From Bombus terrestris (Eukaryota; Arthropoda; Insecta; Hymenoptera; Apidae): a stretch of DNA of 64,000 nt. The stretch covers positions 3,410,001 through 3,474,000 of the forward strand of contig NC_063277.1 in assembly GCF_910591885.1 (NCBI RefSeq), in the 5' to 3' direction. Under the pieces are notes generated by a model that worked only from the letters and a program-made list of their open reading frames with translations, had not been told where the DNA came from and did not search any database. Positions 13,503 through 27,450 of this stretch are shown here, in pieces (within the stretch, counting starts at the first letter, position 1; each line of letters opens with the position of its first letter). The position numbers and the translations under genes are program-made.

Positions 13503-16500
13503 TAGTACTGCCATATCACGTATAACGTTGTATATTATTACGTACTAACGTATAACGTTATATACTATTACTATATAACGCATAACGTTATATACTATTA
13601 CTATATAACGTATAACGATATATACTATTTCGTACTATCGTATAACGTTATATACTATTACTATATAACGCATAACGTTATATACTATTACTATATAACG
13701 TATAACGTTATATACTATTACTATATAACGTATAACGTTATATACTATTACTATATAACGCATAACGTTATATAATATTACTATATAACGTATAACGTTA
13801 TATACTATTACTATATAACGTATAACGTTATATACTATTACTATATAACGCATAACGTTATATAATATTACTATATAACGTATAACGTTATATACTATTA
13901 CTATATAACGTATAACGTTATATACTATTACTATATAACGTATAACGTTATATACTATTACTATATAACGCATAACGTTATATACTATTACTATATAACG
14001 TATAACGTTATATACCATTACTATATAACGTATAACGTTATATACTATTACTATATAACGTATAACGTTATATACTATTACTATATAACGTATAACGTTA
14101 TATACTATTACTATATAACGTATAACGTTATATACTATTACGTAATAACGTATGACGTCATATAGTACTGCCATATCACGTATAACGTTGTATATTATTA
14201 CGTACTAACGTATAACGTTATATACTATTACTATATAACGCATAACGTTATATAATATTACTATATAACGTATAACGTTATATACTATTACTATATAACG
14301 TATAACGTTATATACTATTACTATATAACGTATAACGTTATATACTATTACTATATAACGCATAACGTTATATACTATTACTATATAACGTATAACGTTA
14401 TATACCATTACTATATAACGTATAACGTTATATACTATTACTATATAACGTATAACGTTATATACTATTACTATATAACGTATAACGTTATATACTATTA
14501 CTATATAACGTATAACGTTATATACTATTACGTAATAACGTATGACGTCATATAGTACTGCCATATCACGTATAACGTTGTATATTATTACGTACTAACG
14601 TATAACGTTATATACTATTACTATATAACGCATAACGTTATATACTATTACTATATAACGCATAACGTTATATAATATTACTATATAACGTATAACGTTA
14701 TATACTATTACTGTATAACGTATAACGTTATATACTATTACTATATAACGTATAACGATATATACTATTTCGTACTATCGTATAACATTATATACTATTA
14801 CTATATAACGCATAACGTTATATACTATTACTATATAACGTATAACGATATATACTATTTCGTACTATCGTATAACATTATATACTATTACTATATAACG
14901 CATAACGTTATATACTATTACTATATAACGTATAACGTTATATACTATTACTATATAACGTATAACGTTATATACTATTACTATATAACGCATAACGTTA
15001 TATAATATTACTATATAACGTATAACGTTATATACTATTACTATATAACGTATAACGTTATATACTATTACTATATAACGCATAACGTTATATAATATTA
15101 CTATATAACGTATAACGTTATATACTATTACTATATAACGTATAACGTTATATACTATTACTATATAACGTATAACGTTATATACTATTACTATATAACG
15201 CATAACGTTATATACTATTACTATATAACGTATAACGTTATATACCATTACTATATAACGTATAACGTTATATACTAATACTATATAACGTATAACGTTA
15301 TATACTATTACTATATAACGTATAACGTTATATACTATTACTATATAACGTATAACGTTATATACTATTACGTAATAACGTATGACGTCATATAGTACTG
15401 CCATATCACGTATAACGTTGTATATTATTACGTACTAACGTATAACGTTATATACTATTACTATATAACGCATAACGTTATATACTATTACTATATAACG
15501 TATAACGATATATACTATTTCGTACTATCGTATAACGTTATATACTATTACTATATAACGCATAACGTTATATACTATTACTATATAACGTATAACGTTA
15601 TATACTATTACTATATAACGTATAACGTTATATACTATTACTATATAACGCATAACGTTATATAATATTACTATATAACGTATAACGTTATATACTATTA
15701 CTATATAACGTATAACGTTATATACTATTACTATATAACGCATAACGTTATATAATATTACTATATAACGTATAACGTTATATACTATTACTATATAACG
15801 TATAACGTTATATACTATTACTATATAACGTATAACGTTATATACTATTACTATATAACGCATAACGTTATATACTATTACTATATAACGTATAACGTTA
15901 TATACCATTACTATATAACGTATAACGTTATATACTATTACTATATAACGTATAACGTTATATACTATTACTATATAACGTATAACGTTATATACTATTA
16001 CTATATAACGTATAACGTTATATACTATTACGTAATAACGTATGACGTCATATAGTACTGCCATATCACGTATAACGTTGTATATTATTACGTACTAACG
16101 TATAACGTTATATACTATTACTATATAACGCATAACGTTATATACTATTACTATATAACGTATAACGATATATACTATTTCGTACAATCGTATAACGTTA
16201 TATACTATTACTATATAACGCATAACGTTATATACTATTACTATATAACGTATAACGTTATATACTATTACTATATAACGTATAACGTTATATACTATTA
16301 CTATATAACGCATAACGTTATATAATATTACTATATAACGTATAACGTTATATACTATTACTATATAACGTATAACGTTATATACTATTACGTAATAACG
16401 TATGACGTCATATAGTACTGCCATATCACGTATAACGTTGTATATTATTACGTACTAACGTATAACGTTATATACTATTACTATATAACGCATAACGTTA

Positions 16501-19500
16501 TATACTATTACTATATAACGTATAACGATATATACTATTTCGTACTATCGTATAACGTTATATACTATTACTATATAACGCATAACGTTATATACTATTA
16601 CTATATAACGTATAACGTTATATACTATTACTATATAACGTATAACGTTATATACTATTACTATATAACGCATAACGTTATATAATATTACTATATAACG
16701 TATAACGTTATATACTATTACTATATAACGTATAACGTTATATACTATTACTATATAACGCATAACGTTATATAATATTACTATATAACGTATAACGTTA
16801 TATACTATTACTATATAACGTATAACGTTATATACTATTACTATATAACGTATAACGTTATATACTATTACTATATAACGCATAACGTTATATACTATTA
16901 CTATATAACGTATAACGTTATATACCATTACTATATAACGTATAACGTTATATACTATTACTATATAACGTATAACGTTATATACTATTACTATATAACG
17001 TATAACGTTATATACTATTACTATATAACGTATAACGTTATATACTATTACGTAATAACGTATGACGTCATATAGTACTGCCATATCACGTATAACGTTG
17101 TATATTATTACGTACTAACGTATAACGTTATATACTATTACTATATAACGCATAACGTTATATACTATTACTATATAACGTATAACGATATATACTATTT
17201 CGTACTATCGTATAACGTTATATACTATTACTATATAACGCATAACGTTATATACTATTACTATATAACGTATAACGTTATATACTATTACTATATAACG
17301 TATAACGTTATATACTATTACTATATAACGCATAACGTTATATAATATTACTATATAACGTATAACGTTATATACTATTACTATATAACGTATAACGTTA
17401 TATACTATTACTATATAACGCATAACGTTATATAATATTACTATATAACGTATAACGTTATATACTATTACTATATAACGTATAACGTTATATACTATTA
17501 CTATATAACGTATAACGTTATATACTATTACTATATAACGCATAACGTTATATACTATTACTATATAACGTATAACGTTATATACCATTACTATATAACG
17601 TATAACGTTATATACTATTACTATATAACGTATAACGTTATATACTATTACTATATAACGTATAACGTTATATACTATTACTATATAACGTATAACGTTA
17701 TATACTATTACGTAATAACGTATGACGTCATATAGTACTGCCATATCACGTATAACGTTGTATATTATTACGTACTAACGTATAACGTTATATACTATTA
17801 CTATATAACGCATAACGTTATATACTATTACTATATAACGTATAACGATATATACTATTTCGTACAATCGTATAACGTTATATACTATTACTATATAACG
17901 CATAACGTTATATACTATTACTATATAACGTATAACGTTATATACTATTACTATATAACGTATAACGTTATATAGTAATACTATATAACGCATAACGTTA
18001 TATAATATTACTATATAACGTATAACGTTATATACTATTACTATATAACGTATAACGTTATATACTATTACTATATAACGTATAACGATATATACTATTT
18101 CGTACTATCGTATAACATTATATACTATTACTATATAACGCATAACGTTATATACTATTACTATATAACGTATAACGATATATACTATTACGTATTAACG
18201 TATAACGTTATATACTACTACTATATAACGTATAACGTTATATACCATTACTATATAACGTATAACGTTATATACTATTACTATATAACGCATAACGTTA
18301 TATAATATTACTATATAACGTATAACGTTATATACTATTACTATATAACGTATAACGTTATATACTATTACTATATAACGCATAACGTTATATAATATTA
18401 CTATATAACGTATAACGTTATATACTATTACTATATAACGTATAACGTTATATACTATTACTATATAACGTATAACGTTATATACTATTACTATATAACG
18501 CATAACGTTATATACTATTACTATATAACGTATAACGTTATATACCATTACTATATAACGTATAACGTTATATACTATTACTATATAACGTATAACGTTA
18601 TATACTATTACTATATAACGTATAACGTTATATACTATTACTATATAACGTATAACGTTATATACTATTACGTAATAACGTATGACGTCATATAGTACTG
18701 CCATATCACGTATAACGTTGTATATTATTACGTACTAACGTATAACGTTATATACTATTACTATATAACGCATAACGTTATATACTATTACTATATAACG
18801 TATAACGATATATACTATTTCGTACTATCGTATAACGTTATATACTATTACTATATAACGCATAACGTTATATACTATTACTATATAACGTATAACGTTA
18901 TATACTATTACTATATAACGTATAACGTTATATACTATTACTATATAACGCATAACGTTATATAATATTACTATATAACGTATAACGTTATATACTATTA
19001 CTATATAACGTATAACGTTATATACTATTACTATATAACGCATAACGTTATATAATATTACTATATAACGTATAACGTTATATACTATTACTATATAACG
19101 TATAACGTTATATACTATTACTATATAACGTATAACGTTATATACTATTACTATATAACGCATAACGTTATATACTATTACTATATAACGTATAACGTTA
19201 TATACCATTACTATATAACGTATAACGTTATATACTATTACTATATAACGTATAACGTTATATACTATTACTATATAACGTATAACGTTATATACTATTA
19301 CTATATAACGTATAACGTTATATACTATTACGTAATAACGTATGACGTCATATAGTACTGCCATATCACGTATAACGTTGTATATTATTACGTACTAACG
19401 TATAACGTTATATACTATTACTATATAACGTATAACGTTATATACTATTACTATATAACGTATAACGTTATATACTATTACTATATAACGCATAACGTTA

Positions 19501-20020
19501 TATACTATTACTATATAACGTATAACGTTATATACTATTACTATATAACGTATAACGTTATATACTATTACTATATAACGCATAACGTTATATAATATTA
19601 CTATATAACGTATAACGTTATATACTATTACTATATAACGTATAACGTTATATACTATTACTATATAACGTATAACGTTATATACTATTACTATATAACG
19701 TATAACGATATATACTATTTCGTACTATCGTATAACATTATATACTATTACTATATAACGCATAACGTTATATACTATTACTATATAACGTATAACGATA
19801 TATACTATTACGTATTAACGTATAACGTTATATACTACTACTATATAACGTATAACGTTATATACCATTACTATATAACGTATAACGTTATATACTATTA
19901 CTATATAACGCATAACGTTATATAATATTACTATATAACGTATAACGTTATATACTATTACTATATAACGTATAACGTTATATACTATTACTATGTAACG
20001 CATAACGTTATATACTATTA

Positions 20021-20131
20021 CTATATAACGTATAACGAATATATGTCGAATATATGTCGAATTATTATATATGTCGAATTGTCGTTTGGATTTCGAGCGC
20101 GAGACGATTCTTCGTTAGCATTTGCCATCAT
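20021..20131 (-). CDS. short open frame running from the 645-bp segment into satellite, unrecognised
   Basis: On the minus strand two consecutive ATGs at 20131-20126 open a 36-codon frame. It begins MMANANEESSRARNPNDN, a hydrophilic stretch that looks more protein-like than satellite translation. It then passes through the GAATATATGTC micro-repeats and ends at a TAG inside the adjoining satellite monomer. It could be the 5' end of a coding exon cut off by the satellite junction, or chance. The same frame exists in the other two copies of the segment. Confidence 0.15.
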   Translation of the reverse strand: MMANANEESSRARNPNDNSTYIIIRHIFDIYSLYVI

Positions 20132-20683
20132 GATTTTCAATAAAGGTTGTATTTACATAAAATTATATTTCTTTACAAAGTTTGATAAATAATTAGTTTA
20201 TCGGTTAACTAAGATAACAAACAATAAGTAAACAAATGCTTTAAATAATATTCTTGGGTTCTGTAACGAATCCACGGTCAACGGGAAACTTTCTGTACGT
20301 TTTAATATATTTTTGATAGCACACTGACACGTTCACTCTGGCACAGGGGTTCTCTAAGACTGACTCCAAGACGATGACAGTAAACTCTCCAAGGAGATTG
20401 CAAAATAAAAGACAGATACAGTTACATATATCAAATACATATCGATCGGGAATATCAACAAATTCCCAAGCGCCGTAACTAGGCATTTCCACATAAACCA
20501 GCATTGCTCCTGATCAAGACTTGGTTGTTTATACACCGTATCCCTTAACACTGGAACCTCCTTTGTAAAACATTTCGTTCATCCCGTGACCGTGGCTACG
20601 TTCGGGGACCAGTTATGTCACCCCGAGCCCAAGTATTGAGAAATCTTCCAAAAGAAAGGCTCGATGTCTCTGCATCTCCGACA
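20039..20683. other. 645-bp non-satellite segment, copy 1
   Basis: The 30-bp period stops after ...ATAACGTATAACGA and resumes with TACTATTACTATATAACG at 20684. Between these lies mixed-composition unique sequence with clearly higher G+C. The left edge has three imperfect repeats of GAATATATGTC. TATGTCG at 20042-20048 is inverted as CGACATA at 20679-20685, which could be remnants of short terminal inverted repeats. The last satellite monomer is interrupted after base 26, and no target duplication can be assigned because the junctions are themselves AT repeats. An AATAAA lies on the plus strand at 20139-20144. All frames of 60 codons or more are on the minus strand. I recognise no transposase, reverse transcriptase or tRNA. 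It could be a gene fragment, a small non-autonomous element or a piece of flanking chromosome. Confidence 0.9.
20241..20504 (-). CDS. hypothetical 87-residue open frame in 645-bp segment, copy 1
   Basis: An unrecognised minus-strand frame begins at an ATG (MLVYVEMPSY...) and ends in ...TEPKNII before a TAA. Residues about 22-50 are hydrophobic and could be one membrane segment. Six cysteines lie at residues 27, 29, 31, 35, 54 and 62. A second open frame of 65 codons overlaps it at 20354-20551 minus, also with a hydrophobic stretch (residues about 22-50), and at most one of the two is likely to be real. No signal peptide, polyadenylation signal on this strand, or convincing splice sites were found. 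The translation is identical in all three copies, but that reflects recent duplication and is not evidence of selection. It may be part of an exon from a trapped gene fragment. Confidence 0.25.
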   Translation of the reverse strand: MLVYVEMPSYGAWEFVDIPDRYVFDICNCICLLFCNLLGEFTVIVLESVLENPCARVNVSVCYQKYIKTYRKFPVDRGFVTEPKNII

Positions 20684-22869
20684 TACTATTACTATATAAC
20701 GCATAACGTTATATACTATTACTATATAACGTATAACGTTATATACTATTACTATATAACGCATAACGTTATATAATATTACTATATAACGTATAACGTT
20801 ATATACTATTACTATATAACGTATAACGTTGTATAGTATTACCATATAACGTATAACGTTATATACTATTACGTACTAACGTATAACGTTATATACTATA
20901 ACTATATAACGTATATCGCTATATACTATTGCTATATAACGTATAACGATATATACTATTACGTATTAACGTATAACGTTATATACTATTACGTAATAGC
21001 GTATAGCGTTATATAGTATTACCATATCACGTATAACGTCATATACTATTACGTACTATCGTATAACGTTATATACTATTACTATATAACGTATAACGTT
21101 ATATACTATTACTATATAACGTATAACGTTATATACTATTACTATATAACGTATAACGTTATATACTATTACTATATAACGTATAACGTTATATACTATT
21201 ACTATATAACGTATAACATTATATACTATTACGTAATAACGTATAACGTTATATAGTATTGCCATATCACGTATAACGTTGTATATTATTACGTACTAAC
21301 GTATAACGTTATATACTATTACTATATAACGCATAACGTTATATAATATTACTATATAAAGTATAACGTTATATACTATTACTATATAACGTATAACGTT
21401 ATATACTATTACTATATAACGTATAACGTTATATACTATAACTATATAACGCATAACGTTATATAATATTACTATATAACGTATAACGTTATATACTATT
21501 ACTATATAACGTATAACGTTATATACTGTTACTATATAACGTATAACGTTATATACTATTACTATATAACGTATAACGATATATACTATGACGTATTAAC
21601 GTATAACGTTATATACTATTACGTAATAGCGTATAACGTTATATAGTATTACCATATCACGTATAACGTTATATACTATTACGTACTATCGTATAACGTT
21701 ATATACTATTACTATATAACGTATATCGCTATATACTATAACTATATAACGTATAACGATATATACTATTACTATATAACGTATAACGTTATATACTATT
21801 ACGTAATAACGTATAACGTTATATAGTATTGCCATATCACGTATAACGTTGTATATTATTACGTACTAACGTATAACGTTATATACTATTACTATATAAC
21901 GTATAACGTTATATACTATTACTATATAACGTATAACGTTATATAGTATTACCATATCACGTATAACGTTGTATATTATTACGTACTAACGTATAACGTT
22001 ATATACTATTACGTAATAACGTATAACGTTATATAGTATTGCCATATCACGTATAACGTTGTATATTATTACGTACTAACGTATAACGTTATATACTATT
22101 ACTGTATAACGTATAACGTTATATACTTATACTATATAACGTATAACGTTATATACTATTACTATATAACACATAACGTTATATACTATTACTATATAAC
22201 GTATAACGATATATACTATTACGTATTAACGTATAACGTTATATACTATTACTATATAACGTATAACGTTATATACTATTACTATATAACGTATAACGTT
22301 ATATACTATTACTATATAACGCATAACGTTATATACTATTACTATATAACGTATAACGTTATATACTATTACTATATAACGTATAACGTTATATACTATT
22401 ACTATATAACGCATAACGTTATATAATATTACTATATAACGTATAACGTTATATACTATTACTATATAACGTATAACGTTATATACTATTACTATATAAC
22501 GTATAACGTTATATACTATTACTATATAACGTATAACGATATATACTATTTCGTACTATCGTATAACATTATATACTATTACTATATAACGCATAACGTT
22601 ATATACTATTACTATATAACGTATAACGATATATACTATTACGTATTAACGTATAACGTTATATACTACTACTATATAACGTATAACGTTATATACCATT
22701 ACTATATAACGTATAACGTTATATACTATTACTATATAACGCATAACGTTATATAATATTACTATATAACGTATAACGTTATATACTATTACTATATAAC
22801 GTATAACGTTATATACTATTACTATGTAACGCATAACGTTATATACTATTACTATATAACGTATAACGA
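20684..22869. repeat. 30-bp satellite array, register block 3
   Basis: About 73 monomers starting at 14 modulo 30, an 11-bp shift from block 2 caused by the 645-bp segment. It is rich in diverged monomers such as TACGTAATAGCG, TAGTATTACCATATC, ACTATAACTATATAACG with CGTATATCGC, and an ACTATATAAAGTATAACG monomer near 21350. It ends with the same cut monomer (starting 22844) as block 2. No gene is visible. Confidence 0.96.
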
Positions 22870-23514
22870 ATATATGTCGAATATATGTCGAATTATTATA
22901 TATGTCGAATTGTCGTTTGGATTTCGAGCGCGAGACGATTCTTCGTTAGCATTTGCCATCATGATTTTCAATAAAGGTTGTATTTACATAAAATTATATT
23001 TCTTTACAAAGTTTGATAAATAATTAGTTTATCGGTTAACTAAGATAACAAACAATAAGTAAACAAATGCTTTAAATAATATTCTTGGGTTCTGTAACGA
23101 ATCCACGGTCAACGGGAAACTTTCTGTACGTTTTAATATATTTTTGATAGCACACTGACACGTTCACTCTGGCACAGGGGTTCTCTAAGACTGACTCCAA
23201 GACGATGACAGTAAACTCTCCAAGGAGATTGCAAAATAAAAGACAGATACAGTTACATATATCAAATACATATCGATCGGGAATATCAACAAATTCCCAA
23301 GCGCCGTAACTAGGCATTTCCACATAAACCAGCATTGCTCCTGATCAAGACTTGGTTGTTTATACACCGTATCCCTTAACACTGGAACCTCCTTTGTAAA
23401 ACATTTCGTTCATCCCGTGACCGTGGCTACGTTCGGGGACCAGTTATGTCACCCCGAGCCCAAGTATTGAGAAATCTTCCAAAAGAAAGGCTCGATGTCT
23501 CTGCATCTCCGACA
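22870..23514. other. 645-bp non-satellite segment, copy 2
   Basis: I found no base differences from copy 1. It is inserted at exactly the same base of the monomer (after base 26 of the monomer starting at 22844), and satellite resumes at 23515. Identical junctions show it was duplicated together with its flanks rather than inserted independently. Confidence 0.92.
23072..23335 (-). CDS. hypothetical 87-residue open frame, copy 2
   Basis: Same translation as the frame at 20241-20504, with the same overlapping 65-codon frame at 23185-23382 minus. Unrecognised; it adds no independent evidence of coding because the whole unit is a recent duplicate. Confidence 0.22.
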   Translation of the reverse strand: MLVYVEMPSYGAWEFVDIPDRYVFDICNCICLLFCNLLGEFTVIVLESVLENPCARVNVSVCYQKYIKTYRKFPVDRGFVTEPKNII

Positions 23515-25770
23515 TACTATTACTATATAACGCATAACGTTATATACTATTACTATATAACGTATAACGTTATATACTATTACTATATAACGCATAACGT
23601 TATATAATATTACTATATAACGTATAACGTTATATACTATTACTATATAACGTATAACGTTGTATAGTATTACCATATAACGTATAACGTTATATACTAT
23701 TACGTACTAACGTATAACGTTATATACTATAACTATATAACGTATATCGCTATATACTATTGCTATATAACGTATAACGATATATACTATTACGTATTAA
23801 CGTATAACGTTATATACTATTACGTAATAGCGTATAGCGTTATATAGTATTACCATATCACGTATAACGTCATATACTATTACGTACTATCGTATAACGT
23901 TATATACTATTACTATATAACGTATAACGTTATATACTATTACTATATAACGTATAACGTTATATACTATTACTATATAACGTATAACGTTATATACTAT
24001 TACTATATAACGTATAACGTTATATACTATTACTATATAACGTATAACATTATATACTATTACGTAATAACGTATAACGTTATATAGTATTGCCATATCA
24101 CGTATAACGTTGTATATTATTACGTACTAACGTATAACGTTATATACTATTACTATATAACGCATAACGTTATATAATATTACTATATAAAGTATAACGT
24201 TATATACTATTACTATATAACGTATAACGTTATATACTATTACTATATAACGTATAACGTTATATACTATAACTATATAACGCATAACGTTATATAATAT
24301 TACTATATAACGTATAACGTTATATACTATTACTATATAACGTATAACGTTATATACTGTTACTATATAACGTATAACGTTATATACTATTACTATATAA
24401 CGTATAACGATATATACTATGACGTATTAACGTATAACGTTATATACTATTACGTAATAGCGTATAACGTTATATAGTATTACCATATCACGTATAACGT
24501 TATATACTATTACGTACTATCGTATAACGTTATATACTATTACTATATAACGTATATCGCTATATACTATAACTATATAACGTATAACGATATATACTAT
24601 TACTATATAACGTATAACGTTATATACTATTACGTAATAACGTATAACGTTATATAGTATTGCCATATCACGTATAACGTTGTATATTATTACGTACTAA
24701 CGTATAACGTTATATACTATTACTATATAACGTATAACGTTATATACTATTACTATATAACGTTATACGTTATATAGTATTACCATATCACGTATAACGT
24801 TGTATATTATTACGTACTAACGTATAACGTTATATACTATTACGTAATAACGTATAACGTTATATAGTATTGCCATATCACGTATAACGTTGTATATTAT
24901 TACGTACTAACGTATAACGTTATATACTATTACTGTATAACGTATAACGTTATATACTTATACTATATAACGTATAACGTTATATACTATTACTATATAA
25001 CACATAACGTTATATACTATTACTATATAACGTATAACGATATATACTATTACGTATTAACGTATAACGTTATATACTATTACTATATATCGTATAACGT
25101 TATATACTATTACTATATAACGTATAACGTTATATACTTTTACTATATAACGTATAACGATATATACTATTCCGTACTATCGTATAACGTTATATACTAT
25201 TACTGCATAATGCATAACGTTATATATTATTACTATATAACGTATAACGTTATATACTATTACTATATAGCGCATAACGTTATATAATATTACTATATAA
25301 CGTATAACGTTATATACTATTACTATATAACGTATAACGATATATACTATCACGTATTAACGTATAACGTTATATACTATTACTATATAACGTATAACGT
25401 TATATACTATTACTATATAACGTATAACGTTATATACTATTACTGTATAACGTATAACGATATATACTATTACGTATTAACGTATAACGTTATATACTAT
25501 TACTATATAACGTATAACGTTATATACTATTACTATATAACGTATAACGTTATATACTATTACTATATAACGTATAACGTTATATAATATTACTATATAA
25601 CGTATAACGTTATATACCATTACTATATAACGTATAACGTTATATACTATTACTATGTAACGTATAACGTTATATACTATTACGTAATAACGTATAACGT
25701 TATATAGTATTGCCATATCACGTATAACGTTGTATATTATTACGTACTAACGTATAATGTTATATACTAT

Positions 25771-27450
25771 TACTATATAACGTATAACGATATATACTAT
25801 TCCGTACTATCGTATAACGTTATATACTATTACTATATAACGCATAACGTTATATACCATTACTATATAGCGTATATCGTTATATACTATTACTATATAA
25901 CGCATAACGTTATATAATATTACTATATAACGTATAACGTTATATACTATTACTATATAACGTATAACGTTATATACTATTACTATATAACGCATAACGT
26001 TATATACTATTACTATATAACGTATAACGATATATACTATTACGTATTAACGTATAACGTTATATACTATTACTATATAACGTATAACGTTATATACTAT
26101 TACTATATAACGTATAACGTTATATACTATTACTATATAACGTATAACGATATATACTATTACTATATAACGTATAACGTTATATACTATTACTATATAA
26201 CGTATAACGTTATATACTATTACTATATGACGCATAACGTTATATAATATTACTATATAACGTATAACGTTATATACTATTATTATATAACGTATAACGT
26301 TATATACTTATACTATATATCGTATAACGTTATATACTATTACTATATAACGCATAACGTTATATACTATTACTATATAACGTATAACGTTATATACTAT
26401 TACTATATAACGTATAACGTTATATACTATTACTATATAACGTATAACGTTCTATACTATAACTATATAACGCATAACGTTATATAATATTACTATATAA
26501 CGTATAACGTTATATACTATTACTATATAACGTATAACGTTATATACTATTACTATATAACGTATAACGTTATATACTATTACTATATGACGCATAACGT
26601 TATATAATATTACTATATAACGTATAACGTTATATACTATTATTATATAACGTATAACGTTATATACTTATACTATATATCGTATAACGTTATATACTAT
26701 TACTATATAACGCATAACGTTATATACTATTACGTAATAACGTATAACGTTATATAGTATTGCCATATCACGTATAACGTTGTATATTATTACGTACTAA
26801 CGTATAATGTTATATACTATTACTATATAACGTATAACGATATATACTATGCCGTACTATCGTATAACGTTATATACTATTACTATATAACGCATAACGT
26901 TATATACTATTACTATATAGCGTATATCGTTATATACTATTACTATATAACGCATAACGTTATATAATATTACTATATACCGTATAACGTTATATACTAT
27001 TACTATATAACGTATAACGTTATATACTATTACTATATAACGTATAACGATATATACTATTACGTATTAACGTATAACGTTATATACTATTACTATATAA
27101 CGTATAACGTTATATACTATTACTATATAACGTATAACGTTATATACTATTACTATATAACGTATAACGTTATATACTATTACTATATAACGTATAACGT
27201 TATATACTATTACTATATAACGTATAACGTTATATACTATTACTATATAACGTATAACGTTATATACTATTACTATATAACGTATAACGTTATATACTAT
27301 CACTATATAACGTATAACGATATATACTATTCCGTACTATCGTATAACGTTATATACTATTACTATATAACGTATAACGTTATATACTATTACGTAATAA
27401 CGTATAACGTTATATACTATTACTATATAACGTATAACGTTATATAATAT
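25771..27450. repeat. 1,680-bp (56-monomer) tandem duplication, unit 1
   Basis: Matches 27451-29130 at a constant offset of 1,680 bp. This includes the TTCCGTACTATCG monomer, the ACCATTACTATATAGCG monomer with CGTATATCG, the TATATGACGCATAACG monomers and a three-monomer module near 26731. The next unit starts the same way at 29131 but diverges near 29200, where ATAATGCATAACG replaces ATAACGCATAACG. The first part of this unit recurs again at 35.9-36.3 kb. Confidence 0.85.

Larger units (their letters stand above)
12855..19403. repeat. 660-bp (22-monomer) higher-order repeat with short variants
   Basis: Landmarks repeat every 660 bp: a TTTCGTACTATCG monomer, several ACGCATAACG monomers, and a TACGTAATAACGTATGACG monomer followed by TAGTACTGCC. 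The TGACGTCA landmark sits at 13493, 14153, 14543, 15383, 16043, 16403, 17063, 17723, 18683 and 19343. This gives spacings of 660, 390, 840, 660, 360, 660, 660, 960 and 660. All are multiples of 30, so shortened and lengthened units arose by loss or gain of whole monomers. Full units are almost identical in sequence, which points to recent homogenisation. Related units recur at 5.4-6.0 and 30.4-32.7 kb. Confidence 0.85.
9393..20038. repeat. 30-bp satellite array, register block 2
   Basis: About 355 monomers starting at 3 modulo 30, with no internal slip. The first part (to about 12.5 kb) repeats segments of block 1. 11745-12550 matches 4213-5000 and also 29167-30060. The rest is dominated by a 660-bp HOR. 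The last monomer starts at 20013 and is cut after 26 bases, where the 645-bp segment begins. No gene is visible. Confidence 0.97.
19404..22234. repeat. 2,831-bp duplicated unit, copy A (contains 645-bp segment)
   Basis: This stretch matches 22235-25065 at a constant offset of 2,831 bp, including the whole 645-bp segment and every variant monomer I compared. The length is 94 monomers plus 11 bp, because the 645-bp segment and the monomer it cuts together add 11 modulo 30. Similarity starts just after the TACGTACTAACG monomer near 19390 and stops near 22234. A near-perfect direct tandem duplication implies recent origin. A misassembly of a collapsed or expanded array must also be considered. 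Confidence 0.88.
22235..25065. repeat. 2,831-bp duplicated unit, copy B
   Basis: Direct tandem copy of 19404-22234. One difference seen in the satellite part is near 24763, where GTATAACG of copy A reads GTTATACG, as if two bases were swapped. Similarity to the neighbouring sequence is lost near 25066-25090, where an ACTATATATCGTATAACG monomer follows. Confidence 0.88.

Noticed and set aside
20139..20144. AATAAA on the plus strand as a real polyadenylation signal
   Set aside because: No coding frame precedes it on that strand, and such hexamers are expected by chance in AT-rich DNA.
20594..20611. Possible retroelement primer-binding site (minus-strand TGGTCCCCGAACG)
   Set aside because: It starts with TGG, but I could not match it to a tRNA 3' end. 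No long terminal repeat or polyprotein is nearby.
20618..20845. 75-codon frame joining satellite translation to the 645-bp segment (also at 23449 and 33900)
   Set aside because: It crosses the right junction by chance. Its C-terminal part ends after about 20 non-satellite residues and overlaps other frames.
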